DNA of 9,255 bases from Gemmobacter sp. (lineage in GTDB: Bacteria; Pseudomonadota; Alphaproteobacteria; Rhodobacterales; Rhodobacteraceae), in NCBI GenBank assembly GCA_003509785.1, contig DOMY01000122.1, forward strand, positions 278 to 9,532, given 5' to 3'. Within the stretch, counting starts at the first letter, position 1. The number at the start of each line of letters is the position of its first letter. Both the position numbers and the translations under genes were made by a program. The notes beneath the pieces are model-generated. The model ran no database searches. It was not told the DNA's origin and saw nothing but the letters and a program-made list of their open reading frames with translations. Positions 1 to 5,402 of this stretch are shown here, one piece after another.

Positions 1-18
1 AATTTCTTCGAAGAAATT
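1..18. repeat. 18-bp perfect AT-rich palindrome
   Basis: AATTTCTTCGAAGAAATT equals its own reverse complement. It lies 9 bp beyond the stop of the minus-strand VOC gene and touches the left edge, so it may extend further. In RNA it could form an AU-rich hairpin with a short TCGA loop, ending in AAATTT on either strand. That would suit a bidirectional terminator between convergent genes, or a dispersed intergenic palindrome. The AT richness contrasts with the GC-rich surroundings. The function is inferred only from position. Confidence 0.5.
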
Positions 19-27
19 TGCCGGACG

Positions 28-780
28 CTATTTGCCGCCCACCACCGCGAAATGGGCGCCCTGCGGATCCTGTGCCATGGCGATGAAGGCGCCGCCCGGC
101 ACCTCTTGCGGACCATGCAGGATCCTGCCGCCCGTGGCTTCGATCTGCGCAATGGCGGCCGTGGCGCTGGCCACGCCGAAATAGGGCAGCCAATGCGGCG
201 GCACATCCGGCCCCGGCAGGCCCATCATGCCGCCCAGATCCTGGCCGGGGCGGCCAAAGATCTGATACGTGCCCATCTCGCCCATCGGCATGGCCTCACC
301 CGCCGTCCAGCCGAAGATTTCGGCATAGAAGGCCAGACCCGCCACCGGATCGGGGCTCATCAGCTCGTGCCAGTTGCCATGGCCCTGCTTCTGCTGATCG
401 AAGGCCACGCTTTGCGGCCCCGGCAGCGGCTGCAATATGGCGAATACCGCGCCCTGCGGATCGGCCAGCACCGCATAGCGCCCGGTTTGCGGGATATCAT
501 CCGGCCCGGCATAGACCTGCCCGCCAAGCGCCTTTGCCTGAGCGCAGGTGGCATCGCAATCGTCCACCGCGAAATAGACAGCCCATGCCGTGGGCATCCC
601 GGCCATAGGTTCCATCATCCCGGCGACCATTGCGCCATCGCGCAGGGCGAGGAAGTAATCGAATCCCTCCATCCCGGCATTCTGCACCTGCCAATCCAGC
701 AACCCGCCGTAAAAGGCGGTGGCTGCGGCGATGTCGGGGGTGGTCAGCTCATACCAGCAGGGCAGGCCATGGTGGCTCAT
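28..780 (-). CDS. Two-domain VOC (glyoxalase/bleomycin-resistance fold) family protein
   Basis: The 250-residue protein is made of two tandem VOC modules, about residues 6-118 and 135-247. Each begins with a W-x-E-L strand (WYEL at 9-12, WHEL at 137-140), followed by an AFYGGLLDW or AFYAEIFGW helix, and each ends with ADPQGAVFAI or QDPQGAHFAV. Glu11, Glu139 and the His/Glu positions around them are candidate metal ligands, but this was judged by eye. VOC proteins include glyoxalases, ring-cleaving dioxygenases and antibiotic-binding proteins, so substrate and reaction are unknown. The ATG at 780 follows a GGAG with 7-nt spacing that sits inside the end of the DUF1428 gene. Only 2 bp separate the two genes, so they are almost surely translated from one message. 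No signal peptide is seen, so it is likely cytoplasmic. An electrophile- or aldehyde-handling role is inferred from the HxlR regulator upstream. Confidence 0.9.
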   Translation of the reverse strand: MSHHGLPCWYELTTPDIAAATAFYGGLLDWQVQNAGMEGFDYFLALRDGAMVAGMMEPMAGMPTAWAVYFAVDDCDATCAQAKALGGQVYAGPDDIPQTGRYAVLADPQGAVFAILQPLPGPQSVAFDQQKQGHGNWHELMSPDPVAGLAFYAEIFGWTAGEAMPMGEMGTYQIFGRPGQDLGGMMGLPGPDVPPHWLPYFGVASATAAIAQIEATGGRILHGPQEVPGGAFIAMAQDPQGAHFAVVGGK

Positions 781-782
781 GA

Positions 783-1139
783 TCAGGCTCCGAAGCTCAG
801 AAGGGGGGTAAAGCCGCCATAGATCATCCGCTTGCCGTCAAAGGGCATCTCGGCCATATCGGCCGGGTCCATCGCGGCCTCCATGGCCTTGTAGGCGGCA
901 TTGCGGGTCTCTTTGTCGGGCCAGGTCATCCAGCAGAACACCACCGTCTCGTCTGCGGTCGCATCGACGGCGCGCAGGAAATCGGTCTGTTTGCCGGGCG
1001 GCACCTCGTCGCCCCAGCCCACCACCAGCGACAGCGCGCCAAGTTTCTGGAAGCTGGGCCACCACTTTTCCTCATGCGCGCGATAATCGTCGCGCCGGGC
1101 GGTGGGTACGGGAATCACGAAGCCGTCGATATAGGGCAT
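783..1139 (-). CDS. DUF1428 family protein (small ferredoxin-like-fold protein)
   Basis: This 118-residue protein has the typical DUF1428 layout. It opens with MPYIDGFVIPVPTARRDDY, has a central VVFCWMTWPDKETRNAAY segment, and ends with the family hallmark PFDGKRMIYGGF. Members are about 115-120 residues and the biochemical role is not established. The ATG at 1139 was chosen because a perfect AGGAGG Shine-Dalgarno (1147-1152 on the other strand) lies 7 nt upstream and the protein then starts where the family starts. A longer reading back to a TTG near 1199 would cross the putative operator and add residues unlike the family. It is the first gene of a two-gene unit with the VOC gene. The unit is divergent from an HxlR regulator, which suggests inducible expression controlled from the 1140-1211 region. 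Confidence 0.9.
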   Translation of the reverse strand: MPYIDGFVIPVPTARRDDYRAHEEKWWPSFQKLGALSLVVGWGDEVPPGKQTDFLRAVDATADETVVFCWMTWPDKETRNAAYKAMEAAMDPADMAEMPFDGKRMIYGGFTPLLSFGA

Positions 1140-1160
1140 GTCTTGTCCTCCTCGCTTGCA

Positions 1161-1189
1161 TTGCCGAGGCTGGCGCTGGTAGTTATAAA
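1161..1189 (+). promoter_or_regulatory. Putative sigma-70 promoter of the HxlR gene
   Basis: TTGCCG (1161-1166) is followed after exactly 17 bp by TATAAA (1184-1189), a good match to housekeeping-type boxes. Transcription would begin near 1196, giving a very short leader of about 15 nt before the GTG at 1212. The -10 box lies inside the first of two direct repeats (1181-1198), so a repressor bound there would block it, consistent with autorepression. This was found by inspection only. Confidence 0.5.
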
Positions 1190-1218
1190 AAGCAACCAAA
1201 AGTTATATGAAGTGACCA
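1181..1218. promoter_or_regulatory. Paired 18-bp direct repeats, probable HxlR operator
   Basis: AGTTATAAAAAGCAACCA (1181-1198) and AGTTATATGAAGTGACCA (1201-1218) match at 14 of 18 positions and start exactly 20 bp apart, close to two helical turns. Each copy is weakly palindromic (GTTA...AAC or GTTA...GAC). The pair sits between the divergent DUF1428 and HxlR genes, covering the regulator's -10 box, predicted start site and GTG codon. HxlR proteins bind as dimers to such AT-rich sites between themselves and divergent targets, so joint control of both directions is inferred. Confidence 0.55.
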
Positions 1219-1853
1219 GCACGCGCCGAAGCTACAATGAAGGCTGTATTGCCGCCCATGCACTGGATCTTGTCGGGGATCGCTGGGCGCTTCTGGTGGT
1301 GCGCGAGCTGATGCTGGGCGCGCGCCGGTTCAGCGCGCTGCGCGAGGGCCTGCCGGGGATCAGCGCCAATGTGCTGACCCAGCGGCTGGAGGGGCTGGAG
1401 GCGGCGGGGCTCGTCAGCCGTGCCATTCTGCCTGATCCTGCGCGCGTGCAGGTCTATGCGCTGACGGATGCGGGGCTGGGGCTGTGGCCGGTGCTGCGGG
1501 CACTGTGCCACTGGGGCGCCGCGCAGCCGGGGCATGACCCACGGCAGTTCATTTCCCCCACGGCGCTGATGCTGTCGATGCGGGCCATGTGCGCGCGTGA
1601 TCGCGCCGGGGCGCATGTGGTGCAGATGCAGCTGGGGGCGGACAGGTTCATCATCCGCACCGCCCCCGGGGCCTATCGGGTGGCGCGGGGTGATTCGCCC
1701 GCTGCGCCCTTGCGGTTTACCGGTCAGGCTAATGCCATGGCGGCTGCGATCTATGGCCCGCGCCCGCTGGCGGAATGCGCGCAGGGGCTGATCGGGTTTG
1801 AGGGCGATCTGGCCGAGGGGCAGGCCTTCGTCGATCTGTTCCGCCTGCGCTGA
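1212..1853 (+). CDS. HxlR-family winged-helix regulator with C-terminal SCP2-like domain
   Basis: Residues about 5-100 form an HxlR winged helix: YNEGCIAAHALDLVGDRWAL leads into the DNA-reading helices (RRFSALREGLPGISANVLTQ) and the wing. Cys12, just before the first helix, sits where several HxlR proteins (YodB, QsrR, HypR) carry their redox- or electrophile-sensing Cys. The remaining 110 or so residues (LRFTGQANAMAAAIYGPRPLAECAQGLIGFEGD) resemble the SCP2-like lipid-binding segment of longer HxlR-type regulators, so the protein is about twice the size of the simple ones. The GTG at 1212 gives 213 residues and removes an upstream extension that would overlap the divergent gene and its promoter. 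No clear Shine-Dalgarno precedes it, so the exact start is uncertain. It likely controls the DUF1428-VOC unit and itself. Its 3' end is 6 bp from the convergent Lrp gene. Confidence 0.85.
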   Translation: MTSTRRSYNEGCIAAHALDLVGDRWALLVVRELMLGARRFSALREGLPGISANVLTQRLEGLEAAGLVSRAILPDPARVQVYALTDAGLGLWPVLRALCHWGAAQPGHDPRQFISPTALMLSMRAMCARDRAGAHVVQMQLGADRFIIRTAPGAYRVARGDSPAAPLRFTGQANAMAAAIYGPRPLAECAQGLIGFEGDLAEGQAFVDLFRLR

Positions 1854-1859
1854 TCCGCG

Positions 1860-2291
1860 CTACACGGCCCGGTCGAATTTGGTGGACAGGTGTATCAGGC
1901 TTTCCGAGCTGACAACCCCGGTCAGCGCCCCGATCTGATCCAGCACCTGATCGAGTACCTGTGTCGAGGGCGAGGCGATCTGCAGCAGCAGGTCATAGCG
2001 GCCCGAGGTGGTGAACACCTTTTCCACCTCGGCGATCGACTTCAGCCGGGTGACGATGGCGGCCTGCGCGCGCGGCTCGATCGTCAGCAGAACCGTGGCC
2101 CTGAGCCGCCCCTGCCGGGCATTTTCGCCCAGCTTGAGGGTATAGCCCGCGATCACCCCGGTGGTCTCCAGCCGTTCCAGCCGGGCCTGCACGGTGGACC
2201 GCGCGACCTTCATCCGCCGGGCCAGAGTGGCCACTGACATGCGTGCATCGGCGCTGAGAAGCCCGATGATGTTGCGATCCAGTTCATCCAT
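1860..2291 (-). CDS. Lrp/AsnC-family transcriptional regulator
   Basis: The 143-residue length is typical of Lrp/AsnC proteins. The N-terminal helix-turn-helix (residues 1-60) opens with MDELDRNIIGLLSADARMS and has the recognition helix in VARSTVQARLERLE. The C-terminal RAM ligand-binding domain (about 65-140) carries the GRYDLLLQIAS strand and ends with STKFDRAV. Such proteins form dimers to octamers and respond to amino acids. The gene is divergent from the PLP decarboxylase, 215 bp apart start to start, so the decarboxylase is its most likely target and ornithine, lysine or arginine a likely effector; this is inference. The ATG at 2291 begins exactly at the family N-terminus, and the upstream ribosome site (CAGG) is weak. 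It converges with the HxlR gene, and I see no hairpin between them. Confidence 0.92.
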   Translation of the reverse strand: MDELDRNIIGLLSADARMSVATLARRMKVARSTVQARLERLETTGVIAGYTLKLGENARQGRLRATVLLTIEPRAQAAIVTRLKSIAEVEKVFTTSGRYDLLLQIASPSTQVLDQVLDQIGALTGVVSSESLIHLSTKFDRAV

Positions 2292-2309
2292 GCAATTTGC
2301 CTGCCATTT

Positions 2310-2338
2310 TCGTCATTATGTCACCCTTACACTATATT
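2310..2338 (+). promoter_or_regulatory. Putative decarboxylase promoter with embedded inverted repeat
   Basis: TCGTCA (2310-2315, 4/6 to TTGACA) and TATATT (2333-2338, 5/6 to TATAAT) are separated by 17 bp, predicting a start near 2345. Between the boxes lies an imperfect inverted repeat, ATTATGT (2315-2321), 7 bp, then ACACTAT (2329-2335), with 5 of 7 arm positions complementary. That is about the size expected of an Lrp/AsnC half-site pair. A regulator bound there would occlude RNA polymerase. The boxes are the best in this gap; the operator is tentative. Confidence 0.45.
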
Positions 2339-2360
2339 TTTGTAGTTTTCATCGGTGAAC

Positions 2361-2429
2361 ATGTGCCCCATATGCGCATTCCACGTTTTCAGGAAAAGGG
2401 CGGCTCATACGCACCTGGCCTGGTTGTAA
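2361..2429 (+). CDS. Possible upstream ORF (22 codons) in the decarboxylase leader
   Basis: An ATG only about 16 nt after the predicted transcription start opens a 22-codon frame ending in TAA at 2427-2429. The peptide begins MCPICAFHVF and continues with a basic, His-containing stretch ending in AWL. GGTGA lies just upstream as a modest ribosome site. The stop falls inside the loop of the P2 hairpin (2411-2444), so a ribosome translating this frame would unwind the 5' arms of P1 and P2. Leader peptides are known to control ornithine decarboxylase in gammaproteobacteria (SpeFL of E. coli), but this peptide shows no resemblance that I can see. An ORF of this length can occur by chance. Confidence 0.3.
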   Translation: MCPICAFHVFRKRAAHTHLAWL

Positions 2430-2478
2430 TGACCGCGCAGGTGCAGGCTCCCGGAGAGGTTCCGGGCAATGGCCGCTT
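2398..2478 (+). promoter_or_regulatory. Structured 5' leader of the decarboxylase (three-way junction), speF-like candidate
   Basis: Three helices can be drawn by eye. P1 is GGGCGGCT (2398-2405) with GGCCGCTT (2471-2478), including G-U pairs. P2 is GCACCTG (2411-2417) with CAGGTGC (2438-2444). P3 is CCCGGA (2450-2455), a GAGGT loop, then TCCGGG (2461-2466). P2 and P3 are nested inside P1. The decarboxylase Shine-Dalgarno (AAAGGA, 2494-2499) follows 15 nt later, and a short weak pairing TTCT/AGAA reaches towards it. Alphaproteobacterial ornithine decarboxylase genes are known to carry the speF leader RNA. Whether this belongs to that family cannot be decided without a covariance search. Confidence 0.45.
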
Positions 2479-2506
2479 GCGTTCTATTGGCAGAAAGGAC
2501 ACGCCG

Positions 2507-3652
2507 ATGGGACTTTCCAAAACGATCTGGTCCAACCCGACCGAGTATATCCGCACTGTGCGCCCGGAAAATCCGGTGCTGTTCTTTTCGCCTGCCGTGC
2601 TGCAGGCTGCGGCGCGTCGGTTCATCGACGGCTTCCCCGGCATGGTCACCTATGCGGTGAAAACCAACCCGTCCGAAGTCGTGATCGAAAACCTGTCGGC
2701 CGCCGGTATCCGCGGCTTTGACGTGGCCTCGCCTGGCGAGATGCGGCTGATCAAGCGGTTGGCCCCCGATGCCGCCATGCACTACAACAACCCCGTCCGC
2801 GCCCGTGCCGAAATTGCCGTGGCGGTGGAGCTGGGCGTGAAATCCTATTCCGTCGATTCGGCATCCGAGCTGGAAAAGCTGATTGATCTGGTGCCGGCCG
2901 ATGGCTGCGAAATCACCGTGCGCTTCAAGCTGCCGGTGGCGGGTGCCGCCTATAACTTTGGCGCCAAGTTCGGTGCCACGGTGGAACTTTCGTCCCAGCT
3001 GCTGAAGCGTGTGGCCGAAGCCGGGTTCATCCCCTCGCTGACCTTCCACCCGGGCACGCAATGCACCGATCCCGCCGCCTGGGAGGCATATATCCGCGCG
3101 GCTGCCGATATCGCCCGTGAGGCCGGTGTGACGATTGCCCGCCTGAACGTCGGCGGCGGCTTCCCGAACCATCGCCTGCAGGCCGTGGTGCCGCAGATCG
3201 ACGAAACCTTTGCGCTGATCGACCGCGTGGCGACCGATGCCTTCGGCGATACCCGTCCGATTCTGGTGTGCGAGCCGGGCCGTGGCCTGTGCGGCGATGC
3301 CTTCACCCATATCGCCAAGGTGAAGGCCGTGCGCGATGGCAGCCATGTGTTCCTGAACGATGGCGTCTATGGCGCGCTGGCCGAACTGCCGCTGGTGGGT
3401 ATCATCGACCGGATCGAAGTTGTCGATGGCGTGGGTGCCAAGCGCAAGGGCGATCTGGCCTCGCGCATTGTCTTTGGCCCGACCTGTGATTCGGTGGACC
3501 GTATCCCGGGCGAGCTGATGCTGGCCGATGATATCGCCGAGGGCGATTATCTGGTGATCCACGGGATGGGCGCCTATTCGGTGGCCACCAACACCCGTTT
3601 CAACGGCTTTGGCGAACTGACGATCGCCACGGTGTTGTCGCTTAAGGTCTGA
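2507..3652 (+). CDS. odc: PLP fold-III ornithine/lysine-type decarboxylase
   Basis: This 381-residue enzyme belongs to the eukaryote-like ODC / diaminopimelate decarboxylase fold (alanine-racemase barrel plus beta domain). Landmarks are TYAVKTNP with the PLP-binding Lys52, HPGTQC (181-186), the phosphate-binding GGGFP (216-220), CEPGRG (255-260) with Glu256, GPTCDSVD (324-331) with active-site Cys327 and substrate Asp328, and Tyr357 in GAYS. It removes the carboxyl group of ornithine to give putrescine, the entry to polyamines. Lysine (to cadaverine) is an alternative or extra substrate, which sequence alone does not settle. The ATG at 2507 has AAAGGA 7 nt upstream and matches the family start (MGLSKTIW). 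In-frame ATGs further up lie in the structured leader and are rejected. An Lrp-type gene is divergent, and the unit ends in a strong hairpin, so it is probably monocistronic. Confidence 0.93.
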   Translation: MGLSKTIWSNPTEYIRTVRPENPVLFFSPAVLQAAARRFIDGFPGMVTYAVKTNPSEVVIENLSAAGIRGFDVASPGEMRLIKRLAPDAAMHYNNPVRARAEIAVAVELGVKSYSVDSASELEKLIDLVPADGCEITVRFKLPVAGAAYNFGAKFGATVELSSQLLKRVAEAGFIPSLTFHPGTQCTDPAAWEAYIRAAADIAREAGVTIARLNVGGGFPNHRLQAVVPQIDETFALIDRVATDAFGDTRPILVCEPGRGLCGDAFTHIAKVKAVRDGSHVFLNDGVYGALAELPLVGIIDRIEVVDGVGAKRKGDLASRIVFGPTCDSVDRIPGELMLADDIAEGDYLVIHGMGAYSVATNTRFNGFGELTIATVLSLKV

Positions 3653-3674
3653 ACTGCGGCCCTCGGACCTTTTG

Positions 3675-3706
3675 AACGCCCGGCTGGACTTGTCCGGCCG
3701 GGCGTT
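3675..3706 (+). terminator. Intrinsic terminator after the decarboxylase
   Basis: AACGCCCGGCTGGA pairs with TCCGGCCGGGCGTT through 14 bp (one U-G pair) around a CTTG tetraloop. It begins 22 bp after the TGA of the decarboxylase. The following T-tract is short (GTTTAGCATT), so it may work as a strong hairpin with a weak tail. It separates the decarboxylase from the DUF2235 gene. Confidence 0.8.
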
Positions 3707-3784
3707 TAGCATTGGACCTCTGGCAGAAGGGGGTGGGATGCAGAACGCAGGGCAGGGGCGCAGGGGGCCGCGGATGGTGGGTGC

Positions 3785-4870
3785 ATGGCGCTGATCGACC
3801 GGCTGTTGCAGTGGTTCCGCCGTCGCCCGGTGGCGCAGACCGATCCGGCAGATGCCCCGCCGCGCGGGGTGCAGCGCGGGCAGGTGGATCATGTGATCGT
3901 GCTGGATGGCACGCTGGCCTCGTTGCATCCCGGGCATGAAAGCAATGCAGGCCGCGCGTTCCAGCTGATGCGCGAATCCGTGCCGGGCAGCCCGCGCCGC
4001 AGCCTGTATTACGAACCGGGCCTGCAATGGCAGGGCTGGGCCGATACGCTGGATGTGATGCAGGGGCGGGGCATCAACCGCCAGATCCGCCGCGCCTATG
4101 GCCATCTGTGCAGCCACTATCGCGCGGGCGACCGCATCTTTCTGTTCGGCTATTCGCGTGGCGCCTATGCGGTGCGCAGCCTGGCCGGGGTGATCGACCG
4201 GGTGGGGCTGCTGCGCCATGATATGGCGACCGAACGCAATGTGACGCTGGCCTATCGCCATTATGAACGCAATCCCGACAGTGATGCGGCCCGCGCCTTT
4301 GCCCGCGCCAATTGCCATGTGGCGGCGCCGATCCAGATGCTGGGTGTCTGGGATACCGTCAAGGCGCTGGGGCTGCGTCTGCCACTGTTGTGGATGCTGA
4401 CCGAGGGGCGCCATGCCTTTCACAACCACCAGCTTGGCGCGTCCATCCGCCACGGGTTTCATGCGCTGGCCTTGCATGAAACGCGCGAAGTGTTCACCCC
4501 GGTGCTGTGGGATTGCCCGCCGGGCTGGGAGGGCAATGTGGAACAGGTGTGGTTTCGCGGCGCGCATGGCGATGTGGGCGGCCAGCTGGGCGATTTCGAG
4601 GCCGCGCGCCCGCTTGCCAATATCCCGCTGGTCTGGATGCTGGAGCGGGCCGAGGCCTGTGGCCTGCCACTGCCTGCGGGCTGGGCTGACCGATTCCCGC
4701 GCGATCCGCTGGCGCCGATGGTGGGCACCTGGCACCGTTTTGGCGCGGCCTTCCTGTTGCGCAAGGCGCGGGTCGTGGGGCGCGACCGTTCGGAACGCAT
4801 CCACCCCGATGCCCTGCGGGCCGAACCGAAGCGCAGCCTGTTCCGGCGGCTGCGGCCTAGCTCAAAATGA
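3785..4870 (+). CDS. DUF2235-family alpha/beta hydrolase (T6SS Tle1-like catalytic fold)
   Basis: The 361-residue protein shows the DUF2235 pattern: VIVLDGTLAS at 38-46 in place of the usual FDGTxN, the nucleophile elbow GYSRGAY with Ser124, GVWDTV with Asp190, HALALHETR (226-234), and WFRGAHGDVGG with His261. Ser124-Asp190-His261 is a plausible catalytic triad by family analogy. The fold includes the Tle1 phospholipase effectors, but this protein has no VgrG, Hcp or immunity gene nearby and no signal peptide. A cytoplasmic esterase or lipase is therefore just as likely. The N-terminus (LIDRLLQWFRRR) is basic and amphipathic and could touch membrane. The ATG at 3785 has only a poor ribosome site (GGTGGG), but no better in-frame start was found. 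Its last 14 bp overlap the convergent thioesterase gene. Confidence 0.85.
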   Translation: MALIDRLLQWFRRRPVAQTDPADAPPRGVQRGQVDHVIVLDGTLASLHPGHESNAGRAFQLMRESVPGSPRRSLYYEPGLQWQGWADTLDVMQGRGINRQIRRAYGHLCSHYRAGDRIFLFGYSRGAYAVRSLAGVIDRVGLLRHDMATERNVTLAYRHYERNPDSDAARAFARANCHVAAPIQMLGVWDTVKALGLRLPLLWMLTEGRHAFHNHQLGASIRHGFHALALHETREVFTPVLWDCPPGWEGNVEQVWFRGAHGDVGGQLGDFEAARPLANIPLVWMLERAEACGLPLPAGWADRFPRDPLAPMVGTWHRFGAAFLLRKARVVGRDRSERIHPDALRAEPKRSLFRRLRPSSK

Positions 4871-5342
4871 TGCAGGTGGTTGATCCGGTGGCATAGACCC
4901 GGCCATCTTCGGCACCGCGGATCGTGGCATGGGCGACAGCGGTGGACCGGCCCGCGTGATCCAGCAGGCCTTCGGCCTCCATCTCCATGCCGATGGGCAG
5001 GGCGCGGGTGATATTCACCTTGTATTCCAACGTGGTGTACCAGCGCCCCTGTGGCACGGCGGTCATCACCGAACAGCCCAATGCCGTATCCAGCACCGTG
5101 CCATACCAGCCGCCATGCACGCCGCCGAAGGGGTTGGTATGCTGGAACCCCGGCTTGCCGCGCAGGGTGACGCGGCCGGGTTCGACACTGGTGATGTGGT
5201 AGCCCATCAGCGCGGCAATGGTGGGATGCGGGATTTCGCCCGCCAGCATGGCCTGCATGAACTGCAGCCCGGACATGGCAAGCAGCTGGTCGCGCGTGGG
5301 CAGATCGGCGGGGCTTTGGGCAAAAAGGGGTGCTTGGGTCAT
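4857..5342 (-). CDS. PaaI-type hotdog-fold acyl-CoA thioesterase
   Basis: The 161-residue protein has an N-terminal helical stretch (about 15-45) and a hotdog domain (45-160). The PaaI/DUF4442-like signature reads NPFGGVHGGWYGTVLDTALGC (residues 70-90), with His76-Gly-Gly at the start of the long helix and Asp85 as likely catalytic acid. Strands TTLEYKVNITRAL and RVYATGSTTCIIL complete the sheet. The family hydrolyses acyl-CoA thioesters, often aryl-acetyl or short acyl groups, usually as a cytoplasmic tetramer; the substrate here is unknown. The ATG at 5342 was preferred over an in-frame TTG at 5357; neither has a clear Shine-Dalgarno. It lies 60 bp downstream of the membrane acyltransferase gene on the same strand, so the two may share a transcript. 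It overlaps the DUF2235 gene tail to tail. Confidence 0.88.
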   Translation of the reverse strand: MTQAPLFAQSPADLPTRDQLLAMSGLQFMQAMLAGEIPHPTIAALMGYHITSVEPGRVTLRGKPGFQHTNPFGGVHGGWYGTVLDTALGCSVMTAVPQGRWYTTLEYKVNITRALPIGMEMEAEGLLDHAGRSTAVAHATIRGAEDGRVYATGSTTCIILS

Positions 5343-5402
5343 GGTGATTTGTGGCAAGCGCGGGTCTGGCTGTCGAGGGGGGCGGGATCGTGTGACGCAG
5401 CG

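Noticed and set aside
52..822. 256-codon plus-strand frame opposite the VOC gene
   Set aside because: It is the complement of a clear two-domain VOC protein, and its own sequence is His/Arg/Gly-biased with no domain.
1074..1211. N-terminal extension of the HxlR regulator from an ATG at 1074
   Set aside because: It would overlap the divergent DUF1428 gene, cross both promoters and add residues outside the HxlR domain. The GTG at 1212 fits the family start better, though it lacks a clear ribosome site.
2297..2506. In-frame upstream starts for the decarboxylase (such as 2297 or 2372)
   Set aside because: The conserved protein starts at MGLSKTIW with a good AAAGGA in front of 2507. The upstream part is promoter and structured leader.
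2405..4804. 799-codon open frame on the minus strand antisense to the decarboxylase and DUF2235 genes
   Set aside because: It crosses a strong terminator and two well-supported genes, and the product is a compositionally biased shadow with no recognisable motif.
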